Assembly: GCA_944393485.1 (NCBI GenBank)
Contig: CALYAJ010000014.1
Span: forward strand, 1-40,298
DNA from: an uncultured Clostridia bacterium
GTDB taxonomy: Bacteria > Bacillota > Clostridia > TANB77 > CAG-508
DNA length: 40,298 nt
Reading direction: 5' to 3'
In this document: positions 25,911-34,108 of the stretch, piece after piece
Position numbering within the stretch: position 1 is the stretch's first letter
How the letters are laid out: the number at the start of each line of letters is the position of its first letter
Translations under genes and position numbers: made by a program
Notes under the pieces: model-generated
Told to the model about the DNA's origin: nothing
The model's database searches: none
The model's input: only the letters and a program-made list of their open reading frames with translations

Positions 25911-25941
25911 GAAAAGAAACAAATATAATTTACATAAAAAA

Positions 25942-25970
25942 TGAACTTTAAGGACCGTCCCTAAAGTTCA
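25942..25970. repeat. REP-like palindrome, copy 5
   Basis: 29-bp unit identical to copy 1 in its core, with flank TTTACATAAAAA. It lies just before the gdpP promoter. Confidence 0.85.
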
Positions 25971-25985
25971 AAATGCCAAAAAAAG

Positions 25986-26014
25986 TTGACAATACCGCTA
26001 ATTTAGCGTACAAT
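25986..26014 (+). promoter_or_regulatory. gdpP promoter
   Basis: TTGACA (25986-25991), 17 bases, TACAAT (26009-26014). The spacer is the inverted repeat CGCTA-ATT-TAGCG (25996-26008), a possible operator. Confidence 0.75.
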
Positions 26015-26052
26015 TAAATAGGAAAATTATAAGAAAATAAAGGAGATATTGT

Positions 26053-28059
26053 ATGCTGAATAATAATAGATTTCTTGAAAAAATAACTTCAAGAACAAAA
26101 ATATATTTGGCCATTATAGCACTTCTAATAATTTTTATATGTATAAATAAACCAATGTTTATAGTTCCAGGAATAATTTTTTATATTTTAATAGTAATTT
26201 ATTCATACTGGACTAACAATAAGAGAAATGCAGAAATGTCTAGACAAATCCAGAACTTAACTATGACTATGGATGGTACTGCTAAAAAATCACTTATTAA
26301 CTCACCATTCCCATTAATAATAATAGAAACAAATGGTAATGTTGTTTGGAAAAGTTCAAAATTTGTTTATGAATTTGCAAATGTAGATATAAACAATTAT
26401 TTAATTGATATATTAGAAGAAATAAAACAAGATATAGAAAATGAGCATGATAAAAAGCAAAAAACAATTACAAAAATAGTTCATGTTGGAAATAAAATTT
26501 ACAAAATGTTAGGTGAATATATTAGATCAAAGCATAGCGAAAAATCTGATTATATTACTATATTGTATTTCATAGATATTACTCAATCAGTAAAAGACAA
26601 GAAGAAATACGAAGATGCCAAAACATGTGTTGGTATTTTGATGATAGACAATTATGAAGAAATAATGCAAAGAATTGATGTGGAAAATAGACCACAAGTT
26701 ATAGCAGAGGTAGAAAAAGCTATCTATGATTGGGCAGCTTCAACAGGTGGTATAGTAGTAAAGACTGAAAGAAATACTTTTGTATATGTATTCGAACATA
26801 AATATATGGAAGAACTTAAAGAAAATAAATTCGAAATCCTTGATAAAGTTAAAGAAATAAATATTGAGGCAGGACTGCAATTAACATTAAGTATAGCGAT
26901 TTCAACAGATGGAGATTCAAACTACGAAAAATATAAATCTGCTTTGGCAAGTATGGATATAGTTCTTGGAAGAGGTGGAGACCAAGCTGTTGTTAGAGAA
27001 AATGAAAAATATGTTTTCTTTGGAGGAAGAACACAAGAAGTTGAAAAAAGAACTAAAGTTAAAGCTAGAATTGTTGCACATGCTTTAGAAAATTTAATAG
27101 AAGAATCAGATAACGTTCTTATTATGGGACATTCTAATGGTGATATAGATTCTATGGGATCAAGCTTAGGTATATATAGATTAGTTAAAACTTTAAACAA
27201 AGATGCATATATTGTAAATAACACAGAGGGAATGACATTAAAGAAATTTATAGAAGAACTAGAAAAAGATGAAGAATATAAAGAAATAATAATTAATAAA
27301 AATGAAGCATTAGATTTAATTACAAATAAAACTTTACTAGTAATTGTTGATACTCATAAAAAGAATTATGTAGAAGTACCAGAATTATTAGAAAAAATTA
27401 GTCAAGTTGTAATTATAGATCATCACAGAAGAAGTACAGATTATATAGAAAATGCTACTCTTACATTCCAAGAGGTATATGCTTCTTCAGCAGCAGAACT
27501 TGTAACAGAGATTTTGCAATATACTGATGTTAAAATTAAATTAAAACCTATAGAAGTTGAAGGCTTATATGGTGGAATCATGGTTGATACTAAAAACTTT
27601 ACTTTTAAAACTGGTGTAAGAACTTTTGAAGCTGCAGCATATTTACGTAGATGTGGTGTTGATATTATAAAAGTAAAGAAATGGTTCCAAAGTGATTTAA
27701 ATAGTTATAACGAAATTGCAGATATAGTAAAGCATGCAGAAATGTTAGACAATTCTATAGCTATTGCAATATACGAAAAAGAAGATAAAGATGCAAACTT
27801 AATTTGTGCAAAAGCAGCAGATGAATTATTAACTATATCAGATATTACAGCATCATTTGTTTTAGGTAATGTTGGAGATAAAATATGCATAAGTGGTAGA
27901 TCTATAGGAGATATAAATGTTCAATTAATACTTGAAAAACTCGGTGGTGGTGGTCATATAACACTAGCCGGAGCACAAGTTGAAGGAATGACATTAGAAG
28001 AAGTAAAACAAGAACTAATAATTAGGATAAATGAATATTTTGCAGAAATAACAAGTTAG
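26053..28059 (+). CDS. gdpP: cyclic-di-AMP phosphodiesterase GdpP
   Basis: The 668-residue membrane enzyme breaks c-di-AMP to pApA, which controls potassium and osmolyte balance and wall stress. Two N-terminal helices (about 17-50) are followed by a PAS-like domain (about 80-165), a degenerate GGDEF domain (about 175-310), a DHH domain (G-H-S-N-G-D-I-D-S at about 358-366, V-I-I-D-H-H at about 453-458) and DHHA1 with G-G-G-G-H (about 632-636). Metal residues of DHH are intact. AAGGAGA precedes the ATG. The usual neighbours rplI and dnaB/dnaC are absent here. Confidence 0.95.
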   Translation: MLNNNRFLEKITSRTKIYLAIIALLIIFICINKPMFIVPGIIFYILIVIYSYWTNNKRNAEMSRQIQNLTMTMDGTAKKSLINSPFPLIIIETNGNVVWKSSKFVYEFANVDINNYLIDILEEIKQDIENEHDKKQKTITKIVHVGNKIYKMLGEYIRSKHSEKSDYITILYFIDITQSVKDKKKYEDAKTCVGILMIDNYEEIMQRIDVENRPQVIAEVEKAIYDWAASTGGIVVKTERNTFVYVFEHKYMEELKENKFEILDKVKEINIEAGLQLTLSIAISTDGDSNYEKYKSALASMDIVLGRGGDQAVVRENEKYVFFGGRTQEVEKRTKVKARIVAHALENLIEESDNVLIMGHSNGDIDSMGSSLGIYRLVKTLNKDAYIVNNTEGMTLKKFIEELEKDEEYKEIIINKNEALDLITNKTLLVIVDTHKKNYVEVPELLEKISQVVIIDHHRRSTDYIENATLTFQEVYASSAAELVTEILQYTDVKIKLKPIEVEGLYGGIMVDTKNFTFKTGVRTFEAAAYLRRCGVDIIKVKKWFQSDLNSYNEIADIVKHAEMLDNSIAIAIYEKEDKDANLICAKAADELLTISDITASFVLGNVGDKICISGRSIGDINVQLILEKLGGGGHITLAGAQVEGMTLEEVKQELIIRINEYFAEITS

Positions 28060-28090
28060 AGAAAAGGAACAAACCTTTTCTCTTTTTTTC
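28058..28090 (+). terminator. terminator after gdpP
   Basis: 10-bp stem AGAGAAAAGG/CCTTTTCTCT with a 6-base loop, then a T run. It overlaps the gdpP stop. Confidence 0.85.
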
Positions 28091-28173
28091 TTATAAAATG
28101 AAACCTATCATTAAATAAAAATACTCTTTTAAGTAGATATCTAATATGTACATATTGATAGGAGGTAAATATA

Positions 28174-28701
28174 TTGGAAGAACTAATAAAAAGAGCACAA
28201 AAAGGTGATAAAGAAGCTTTTACAGAAATAATTTTAACCATACGAAATGAATTATATAAAATTGCAAAAACAAGAATAATAAACGAAAACGATATAGATG
28301 ACATAATTCAAGAAACAATGATAGAAGCATATAAATCAATTAAAAAACTACGAGATTTAAAGAAATTAAAAATGTGGGTAATAAAAATATTAATTAACAA
28401 ATGTAATAAATTTTATAAAAGAAAATCCAAAAAAGATATTTCTTTAGAAGAAACAAATATCAACAATATTATTGCAAGAAATAATAATGAGGATATAGAG
28501 AATGATATGAATTTTTATTCTTTAATTAGAAATCTAAAATATGATGAAAGAATTGTGATACTTCTTTATTATATGGAAGGATATTCTGTAGAAGAAATTT
28601 CAGAAATGATTAAAATGAATAAAAATACTGTAAAAACTAATTTGTATAGAGCAAGGCAAAAAATAAAGAATGAAATAGAAGAAAAGGAGGCTTTAAGATG
28701 A
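28174..28701 (+). CDS. ECF-family RNA polymerase sigma factor
   Basis: The 175-residue alternative sigma factor has region 2 (about 10-75: A-F-T-E-I-I, D-D-I-I-Q-E-T-M-I-E-A-Y) and region 4 (about 110-165: L-K-Y-D-E-R-I-V-I-L-L-Y-Y-M-E-G-Y-S-V-E-E-I-S). Region 4 carries the helix-turn-helix N-T-V-K-T-N-L-Y-R-A-R. Regions 1 and 3 are absent, as in this class. The TTG start follows AGGAGG by 7 bases. Its stop overlaps the next gene by 4 bases, the usual layout with an anti-sigma factor. TGAAAC at 28099 resembles an ECF -35 box and could allow autoregulation; the -10 is unclear. Confidence 0.93.
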   Translation: MEELIKRAQKGDKEAFTEIILTIRNELYKIAKTRIINENDIDDIIQETMIEAYKSIKKLRDLKKLKMWVIKILINKCNKFYKRKSKKDISLEETNINNIIARNNNEDIENDMNFYSLIRNLKYDERIVILLYYMEGYSVEEISEMIKMNKNTVKTNLYRARQKIKNEIEEKEALR

Positions 28702-29882
28702 AAAATATTGACGAATATATTACTAATCTTCTTAAGCAAGATATTAGTGAGCCAACGGGATATGAAAATGCAATAAGAACTGCTTTAAAAAGTAAAAAAT
28801 ATCATAAATATAAATATTCTAAGATAATTTCTATTGCAGCTTCTATAATAATAGTTACAACAGGAATTGTATATGGCAAAGATATAATAAATGGAATGAA
28901 AAATTTATTTAATGATAGCAATGGATTAACAAAAGCTATAGATAACAATTATATAGCAGAACCAAATATTGATTATATAGATTCAAATAATACCAAAGTA
29001 AAAGTAGAGAACTTTTTAATGGATGACTTTAATTTGAACTTTGTTTTTGATATTAATTTAGATAATACTATTGATACAAATTCTGTTGAAAGAGTAAATT
29101 TACCTGATTTACTTATAACAGATGAAGATAATAATATTTTATATTGTGAAAATGAAACAACTTTAGAGGAATATTGCAAAAATAATAATATAAGTGATTA
29201 TTTAAATAGTGAAAAATATATAAATAGTGGTTCAAATTGGTATGTAAAATCAAAAGATGAAGAAACAAATACAATAAAACTTGTATATAATTTTTATTCA
29301 AGTTCATATCCAAAGAGTAAGAAAATTTACGTTAGTTTTAATCAGATTAAATTTACTAAAAAGGATAATTCAGAGGCTAAAGAATTTGCATTAAAAGGAA
29401 CTTGGAACATAAATTTAGATGTACCAGAAAAGTTTTACAATAGAGAAGCAGAGGTTTATTCAGTGAAAAGTTGTAGTAATCCAAATATAAATATTACTGA
29501 AGCGTTGCTATATGATACTGGTTTTAGAATAAAATTTAATACAACTGTAGATCCGATTTATGAAGAAACTGATTCAGAAGAAATAAAAAATGAGAAATAT
29601 GATAAATTTTCAGAATGGTATATGAAGGAACTTAATGAATGGAGAGATTTAACATATGATGATTATGTTATGAATGAAAAAGGAGAAAAATTCTATCCAC
29701 TAAATAGCAGTATTGAAGATTCTGAAACAGAATATCTTCCTAATGGAGAATTTACATATATGCAAACTTTTGATTTAACTAAATATGATAATAATTCAAA
29801 TAATATTACAGTTTATGTAAAAATCAATTTACCAGATTATAAGGAAGAAGTAAAAATTGAACTTGAAAGGAAAGAAAGCTAA
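28698..29882 (+). CDS. membrane anti-sigma factor, DUF4179-like
   Basis: The 394-residue protein has a short cytoplasmic N-terminus (about 1-40) that should hold the sigma factor, one helix (about 44-62, I-I-S-I-A-A-S-I-I-I-V-T) and a large extracellular beta-rich part. The extracellular segment after the helix resembles DUF4179 (about 50-150). It sits in a 4-base overlap with the ECF sigma gene, with GGAGG upstream. The extracellular domain probably senses envelope stress and releases the sigma factor; this is inferred from family and position. Confidence 0.82.
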   Translation: MKNIDEYITNLLKQDISEPTGYENAIRTALKSKKYHKYKYSKIISIAASIIIVTTGIVYGKDIINGMKNLFNDSNGLTKAIDNNYIAEPNIDYIDSNNTKVKVENFLMDDFNLNFVFDINLDNTIDTNSVERVNLPDLLITDEDNNILYCENETTLEEYCKNNNISDYLNSEKYINSGSNWYVKSKDEETNTIKLVYNFYSSSYPKSKKIYVSFNQIKFTKKDNSEAKEFALKGTWNINLDVPEKFYNREAEVYSVKSCSNPNINITEALLYDTGFRIKFNTTVDPIYEETDSEEIKNEKYDKFSEWYMKELNEWRDLTYDDYVMNEKGEKFYPLNSSIEDSETEYLPNGEFTYMQTFDLTKYDNNSNNITVYVKINLPDYKEEVKIELERKES

Positions 29883-29997
29883 TTGCCCAAAGAAACTATA
29901 AGTGTACATAAATGATAAAAAAAGATATTCACATTAGTTTTTTTATAAAAACGCAGAACCTTTATAAATTAATACTTTTAGCTGTTGAAAATAAAAT

Positions 29998-30101
29998 GTG
30001 GAAATTGTGGAATGTGAAAAAACTATGTGGATAAATAATAAGCACAATACACGGATTACTTAAAAATAAAGGGTGGATAATGTGGATAACTATGTGGATA
30101 A
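29998..30101. promoter_or_regulatory. cluster of DnaA boxes
   Basis: Three perfect boxes TGTGGATAA (reverse of TTATCCACA) lie at 30026, 30081 and 30093, with a one-mismatch box GGTGGATAA at 30072. Two weaker ones (TGTGGAAAT at 29998, TGTGGAATG at 30006) precede them. All point the same way. Very AT-rich DNA follows (30102-30190). The 340-base gap holds no gene. Confidence 0.7.
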
Positions 30102-30171
30102 TCACAAAATAGACATAAAAACAACAAAAAAATACAACAAATACTAAAAAACGATAAATTATTAAAAATAT

Positions 30172-30200
30172 TTGAAAAATAAAATATCATATGTTAAGAT
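30172..30200 (+). promoter_or_regulatory. candidate promoter of the small acidic gene
   Basis: TTGAAA (30172-30177), 17 bases, TAAGAT (30195-30200) with an extended TG one base upstream of the -10. Confidence 0.45.
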
Positions 30201-30222
30201 ATACTTGGGATGAGGTGATAGT

Positions 30223-30411
30223 ATGTCTGATGATAAAGAAGATAAAGAAATAAAAGTTGTAAATGGTAATGGTGGTGAACTAGAAATATCACCAGTGTAT
30301 GATCATTTAGATATTGAAAAACCAGACACAAAGAAAAAGAAAGAAATAGTAATTCCTAAAACAAAGAAAAAAGAAGAGGAAGATAAAGACGACGAAAATG
30401 AAGGTGAATAG
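30223..30411 (+). CDS. small highly charged protein (62 residues)
   Basis: The protein is Lys/Glu/Asp-rich, with a central patch E-L-E-I-S-P-V-Y-D-H-L-D-I-E-K-P and an acidic tail E-E-E-D-K-D-D-E-N-E-G-E. GAGGTG lies 6 bases before the ATG. It has no membrane segment and is probably disordered. It lies directly after the DnaA-box cluster. Function unknown. Confidence 0.7.
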   Translation: MSDDKEDKEIKVVNGNGGELEISPVYDHLDIEKPDTKKKKEIVIPKTKKKEEEDKDDENEGE

Positions 30412-30504
30412 TTTTAATACGACGGAGAAATAAAATAGCACCACAGACTATAAATGGTTGTTATTAAATTCTTCGTCTTTTTAAATATATTAAAGGAGCA
30501 AACT

Positions 30505-31398
30505 ATGAAATTAGAACTTAAGATTATGATATGTGTAATAGTAATAATATTAGTTACTTGTATATTATTTATATTTGGAAGTAATATTAGTACAAACACC
30601 AATACTTTAAATTTGAATGAATTACAAGCACAAGCAGATGAAATAGAAGCTAGAAATAATTTAAGAAATATAAATGGTTGCTATTATAAAAAATTTAATC
30701 CAGGAAGTGATTCTGCCAATAATTTCTTATGGAAGTTAGAGGAAGAAAAGATGCAATATTCTAATAAAATTTATTACATAAAAATTAATACTTATGATGA
30801 ATATTTAGAATACCAAAATAATTTACCAGAAATAATTTATATGACCGAAAGTGATTTTGAAAATTATTATATTTTATTTACTGCAATTGAAAATACAAGT
30901 ATGGTTAAAATAATTCCTACAGAAATTGAGTATCAAGATAATAAATTAAGAATAAATTTTGACGATAGTGAAAATGAAGATGATTTTGAAAAAGTTTGCA
31001 CTGTTTTTATGATTCCAAGAGAATATGATACAAATACTTTTGAATTACAAAAAATAGAAAAAGATCCTTTGTTAGAAGAATTTGAAGGAGGAGATACTTC
31101 AACAGAAGGTTTAGAGCCTATAACAGAAGATGAGGCTTTAAAATCATGGCAGGAATATAGAGAAAATACTTTAAAATGGGGAGAGAATGATTATCCAGTT
31201 GTAGTAAAAATTGAAGAGGATAGAGTAAGACCTAATAATCATTTTAAATATTTACCAGCAAGTGATTATAGACAGGCAGAATATTATAGAGATGCATATA
31301 TTATTTATTTAACTACTACTGATGGATTTTCTAATTGCGAGGTATATGTTGATAAATATACTGGAAAAGTTATTGGTGGATATGAACATGGAGTTTAA
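30505..31398 (+). CDS. membrane-anchored protein with a PepSY-like C-terminus
   Basis: The 297-residue protein has one N-terminal helix (about 6-25, I-M-I-C-V-I-V-I-I-L-V) and an extracellular domain. The last 60 residues (A-Y-I-I-Y-L-T-T-T-D-G...V-Y-V-D-K-Y-T-G-K-V-I-G-G) look like a PepSY strand pair. The start at 30505 is chosen because AAAGGAGC lies 7 bases before it; an in-frame ATG at 30454 has no site. Acidic overall. Function unknown. Confidence 0.72.
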   Translation: MKLELKIMICVIVIILVTCILFIFGSNISTNTNTLNLNELQAQADEIEARNNLRNINGCYYKKFNPGSDSANNFLWKLEEEKMQYSNKIYYIKINTYDEYLEYQNNLPEIIYMTESDFENYYILFTAIENTSMVKIIPTEIEYQDNKLRINFDDSENEDDFEKVCTVFMIPREYDTNTFELQKIEKDPLLEEFEGGDTSTEGLEPITEDEALKSWQEYRENTLKWGENDYPVVVKIEEDRVRPNNHFKYLPASDYRQAEYYRDAYIIYLTTTDGFSNCEVYVDKYTGKVIGGYEHGV

Positions 31399-31429
31399 AC
31401 TAAAGCAAAATGTGTTCAATCTCTGCAAA

Positions 31430-31472
31430 AAGCGGTTTGGACTAATTTATTAAAGTCCAACCGCTTATTTTT
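31430..31472 (+). terminator. terminator after the PepSY-like gene
   Basis: 13-bp stem AAGCGGTT-GGACT/AGTCCAACCGCTT with one bulged T, then ATTTTTAT. Confidence 0.8.
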
Positions 31473-31511
31473 ATAATAGGGAAGTTCTCCGAACTTCCCT
31501 ATTATAAAAAT
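31467..31511. repeat. perfect 21-bp-arm palindrome
   Basis: Arms 31467-31487 and 31491-31511 are exact reverse complements around TCC. Inner bases are AGGGAAGTTC/GAACTTCCCT and outer bases ATTTTTATAAT. It abuts the preceding terminator and could be a bidirectional terminator or a single copy of another mobile palindrome family. Confidence 0.85.
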
Positions 31512-31547
31512 AAATTTTACACAAAATGCACAGCAATTTTGGCAAGC

Positions 31548-31612
31548 GAACAAAGACGGGGCATGTGAATTGTTTAAAAGAGCATAAAACTTTAATCATG
31601 CCTATTTTGTTC
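31548..31612. repeat. long imperfect inverted repeat in the gap before tRNA-Arg
   Basis: GAACAAA...GGCATG (31548-31565) pairs with CATGCC...TTTGTTC (31597-31612). The right arm ATGCC-TTTTGTTCTTT recurs near 13832 after tRNA-Met. No supported gene lies in 31399-31697. Confidence 0.45.
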
Positions 31613-31651
31613 TTTAATTTATGGAGTGTCAATCAAATATATAATTATAAA

Positions 31652-31688
31652 CAAAAAAACAGAAAAACATTAAAATAACGTTTTCCTG
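31652..31688 (-). terminator. terminator of tRNA-Arg
   Basis: On the minus strand CAGGAAAAC pairs with GTTTTTCTG across an 11-base loop, followed by TTTTTTTG. Confidence 0.75.
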
Positions 31689-31697
31689 CTTTTATAA

Positions 31698-31774
31698 TGG
31701 TGAGCCAAGAGGGATTCGAACCCCCGACCCTTTGCTTAGAAGGCAAATGCTCTATCCAACTGAGCTATTGACCC
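31698..31774 (-). tRNA. tRNA-Arg (UCU)
   Basis: The 77-nt cloverleaf has acceptor GGGTCAA/TTGGCTC, D stem GCTC/GAGC, anticodon stem TTTGC/GCAAA with loop CTTCTAA (anticodon TCT), T stem GGGGG/CCCTC-type with TTCGAAT, and encoded CCA. It reads AGA, the main Arg codon of this AT-rich genome. Confidence 0.94.
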
Positions 31775-31792
31775 ATTTATTCGACGAAATAT

Positions 31793-31821
31793 ATAATAAC
31801 ATTTTTTTTCGAATGTGTCAA
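31793..31821 (-). promoter_or_regulatory. tRNA-Arg promoter
   Basis: On the minus strand TTGACA (31816-31821), 17 bases, TATTAT (31793-31798), 18 bases before the tRNA. Confidence 0.75.
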
Positions 31822-31932
31822 TAGAAAAAAAGAAAAAACTAAATTTATTTGCGCAGGCCTGTAATTTGTGATATAATTGGCGAAAATCGACTAAAATACA
31901 AAAGAAGAAGAATAAATTAAATGGAGGCTAAT

Positions 31933-32550
31933 ATGGATATAGAAACTATAAAAGCTGCAATGGAAGCAATTCTTTTTGCTGCAGGAAGAGAAGTTAAAAT
32001 AACAGAATTTATGTCTAGCCTAGAGCTAAGTGAAGAAGAAGCCATATCTATTTTAAATAGTTTAGCTTCTGATTATAATGCAGCAAATAGAGGAATAAAA
32101 ATAATAAGAATGGAAGATTCTTATCAAATGGCAAGCAAAAAAGAATTTTATAATTATATATATCCAATTTTAGATAAAAGAAATAAACCAAATTTATCAA
32201 ATGCAGCACTAGAAACATTAGCAATAATTGCATATAATCCCAAAATAACAAGATCACAAATAGAAGAAATAAGAGGAGTAAATTCTGATGGAGCAGTGTA
32301 CAAACTATTAGAATATGGATTAATTGAAGATGCAGGAAGAATGAATGCTCCGGGAAAACCTGTTATGTATAAAACAAATAATGAATTTTTAAAGAAATTT
32401 GGTTATAGTAGTTTAGCAGAATTGCCAGAACTTCCAAAATATAAATTGGATGAAAATGAGCAAATAGTCCTAGACGAATTTGAAGAACCAGAAGAGGCTC
32501 CAATGCCCGGTATGGGTACAGAAGAAAATTTAAATCAGGAACAAAAATAA
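31933..32550 (+). CDS. scpB: segregation and condensation protein B
   Basis: The 205-residue SMC-complex subunit pairs with ScpA to compact and separate chromosomes. It has two winged-helix domains: [11 protein letters not shown] at the start, and [17 protein letters not shown] near 93-110 with R-G-V-N-S-D-G-A-V. An acidic tail follows. The start at 31933 is chosen because GGAGG lies 5 bases upstream; ATG 31921 is part of that site. scpA is not in the window. TATAAT at 31872 with upstream TG is the likely promoter. Confidence 0.95.
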   Translation: MDIETIKAAMEAILFAAGREVKITEFMSSLELSEEEAISILNSLASDYNAANRGIKIIRMEDSYQMASKKEFYNYIYPILDKRNKPNLSNAALETLAIIAYNPKITRSQIEEIRGVNSDGAVYKLLEYGLIEDAGRMNAPGKPVMYKTNNEFLKKFGYSSLAELPELPKYKLDENEQIVLDEFEEPEEAPMPGMGTEENLNQEQK

Positions 32551-32566
32551 ATATTGGAGGTTAATT

Positions 32567-34006
32567 ATGGGAGATAATAAAAATTTTGTAAAAGATATAA
32601 CAAATATAGAAGAAGATTTTGCCAAGTGGTATACAGATATTGTATTAAAAGCAGAACTTGCAGATTATACAGATGTAAAAGGATTTATTTCAATTCGTCC
32701 ATATGGATATGCTATATGGGAAAATATTCAAAAATATGCAGATGAAAAATTTAAAGAATGTGGAGTTAAAAATGTTTCAATGCCAGTTTTAATTCCAGAA
32801 AGTTTATTAAATAAAGAAAAAGATCATGTTGAAGGATTTGCTCCAGAAGTAGCATGGGTAACAGAAGGTGGAGAAAGCAAATTAGAAGAAAGACTATGTG
32901 TAAGACCTACTTCAGAAACTATTTTCTGTAATATGTATTCTAAATGGTTAAATTCTTGGAGAGATTTACCATTTTTATATAACCAATGGTGTAATGTTTT
33001 AAGATGGGAAAAAGAAACAAGACCATTTTTACGTTCAAGAGAATTCTTATGGCAAGAAGGACATACAATTCATGAAACAGCAGAAGAAGCTAAAGAATTT
33101 ACTTTTAAAATGTTAGATATATATACAAATATTTTAGAAGAACTACTAGCATTACCTGTTCTAAGAGGACAAAAAACAGAGTCAGAAAAATTCGCAGGAG
33201 CAGAAGCAACATATACAGTAGAAACTTTAATGCATGATGGTAGAGCTTTACAAGGAGGAACATCACATTATTTCGGACAAAACTTCTCTAAACCATTTGA
33301 TGTAAAATTCCAAAATAGAGAAGGAAAAGAAGAATATGCATATCAAACATCTTGGGGAATAAGTACAAGATTAATAGGTGGAATAATAATGACACATGGT
33401 GATAATAGAGGTTTAAAATTACCACCAAAAGTTGCTCCAATTCAAGTCGTTGTAGTACCTGTAGCACAACAAAAAGAAGGCGTTGTAGAAAAAGCAACAG
33501 AAATCGCAAATAATTTAAAGAAAGAATTTAGGACAGAAATAGATGTAAGAGATAATTACACACCAGGATATAAATTTAATTATTGGGAAATGAAAGGTGT
33601 GCCAGTAAGATTAGAAATTGGACCACGTGATATAGAAAATAACCAATGCGTATTAGTAAGACGTGATACATTAGAAAAAGAAACTGTAAGTTTAGATAAT
33701 GTAAATAAAAGAATTTCAGAATTATTAGAAGAAATCCAAAAAAATATGTATAAAATGGCTCAAGAAAATGTTGTAAATAAAACAACAGTAGCTAAAACAT
33801 TAGATGAATTTGAAAAGAATATTAATGAAAACCAAGGATATATTAAAGCAATGTGGTGTGGTAGTGAAGAATGTGAAGAAAAAATTCATGATTTAACAGG
33901 TGCAAAATCAAGATGTATTCCATTTGAGCAAGAACATATTTCTGATACTTGTGTATGTTGTGGTAAACCAGCCAGCAAAATGGTAGTATGGGGAAGACAA
34001 TATTAA
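32567..34006 (+). CDS. proS: prolyl-tRNA synthetase, archaeal/eukaryotic type
   Basis: The 479-residue class II enzyme charges tRNA-Pro. Motif 2 is seen around F-R-W-E-type [16 protein letters not shown], with E-G-H-T-I-H typical of the type-3 form. Motif 3 is [16 protein letters not shown]. An anticodon-binding domain (about 285-390) and a C-terminal zinc domain (C-C-G-K-P-type Cys cluster) end in M-V-V-W-G-R-Q-Y. There is no bacterial editing insert. This form occurs in many Clostridia. It follows scpB by 16 bases, with GGAGG. Confidence 0.96.
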   Translation: MGDNKNFVKDITNIEEDFAKWYTDIVLKAELADYTDVKGFISIRPYGYAIWENIQKYADEKFKECGVKNVSMPVLIPESLLNKEKDHVEGFAPEVAWVTEGGESKLEERLCVRPTSETIFCNMYSKWLNSWRDLPFLYNQWCNVLRWEKETRPFLRSREFLWQEGHTIHETAEEAKEFTFKMLDIYTNILEELLALPVLRGQKTESEKFAGAEATYTVETLMHDGRALQGGTSHYFGQNFSKPFDVKFQNREGKEEYAYQTSWGISTRLIGGIIMTHGDNRGLKLPPKVAPIQVVVVPVAQQKEGVVEKATEIANNLKKEFRTEIDVRDNYTPGYKFNYWEMKGVPVRLEIGPRDIENNQCVLVRRDTLEKETVSLDNVNKRISELLEEIQKNMYKMAQENVVNKTTVAKTLDEFEKNINENQGYIKAMWCGSEECEEKIHDLTGAKSRCIPFEQEHISDTCVCCGKPASKMVVWGRQY

Positions 34007-34020
34007 TATAAACTTAAGAA

Positions 34021-34058
34021 AAAGCTGTATCTTACTTAAGAGTAAGGATACAGCTTTT
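34021..34058 (+). terminator. terminator after proS
   Basis: AAAGCTGTAT-CTTACT pairs with AGTAAG-ATACAGCTTT (16 bp, one bulge), then TTTAAAATT. Confidence 0.8.
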
Positions 34059-34108
34059 AAAATTAATTAAAAATTCGCTCTTTTTTGATTTTATTGCTTT
34101 AAAAAATT

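Noticed and set aside
1122..25970. CRISPR array made by the repeated palindrome
   Set aside because: The copies are scattered over 25 kb in both orientations with no regular spacers.
29998..30200. Chromosomal replication origin
   Set aside because: The DnaA boxes and AT-rich DNA fit, but dnaA, dnaN, rpmH and rnpA are absent, and genes on both sides keep the same direction. Kept only as a box cluster.
31528..31692. Roughly 50-residue frame before tRNA-Arg
   Set aside because: No ribosome site, and it overlaps an inverted repeat and the tRNA terminator.
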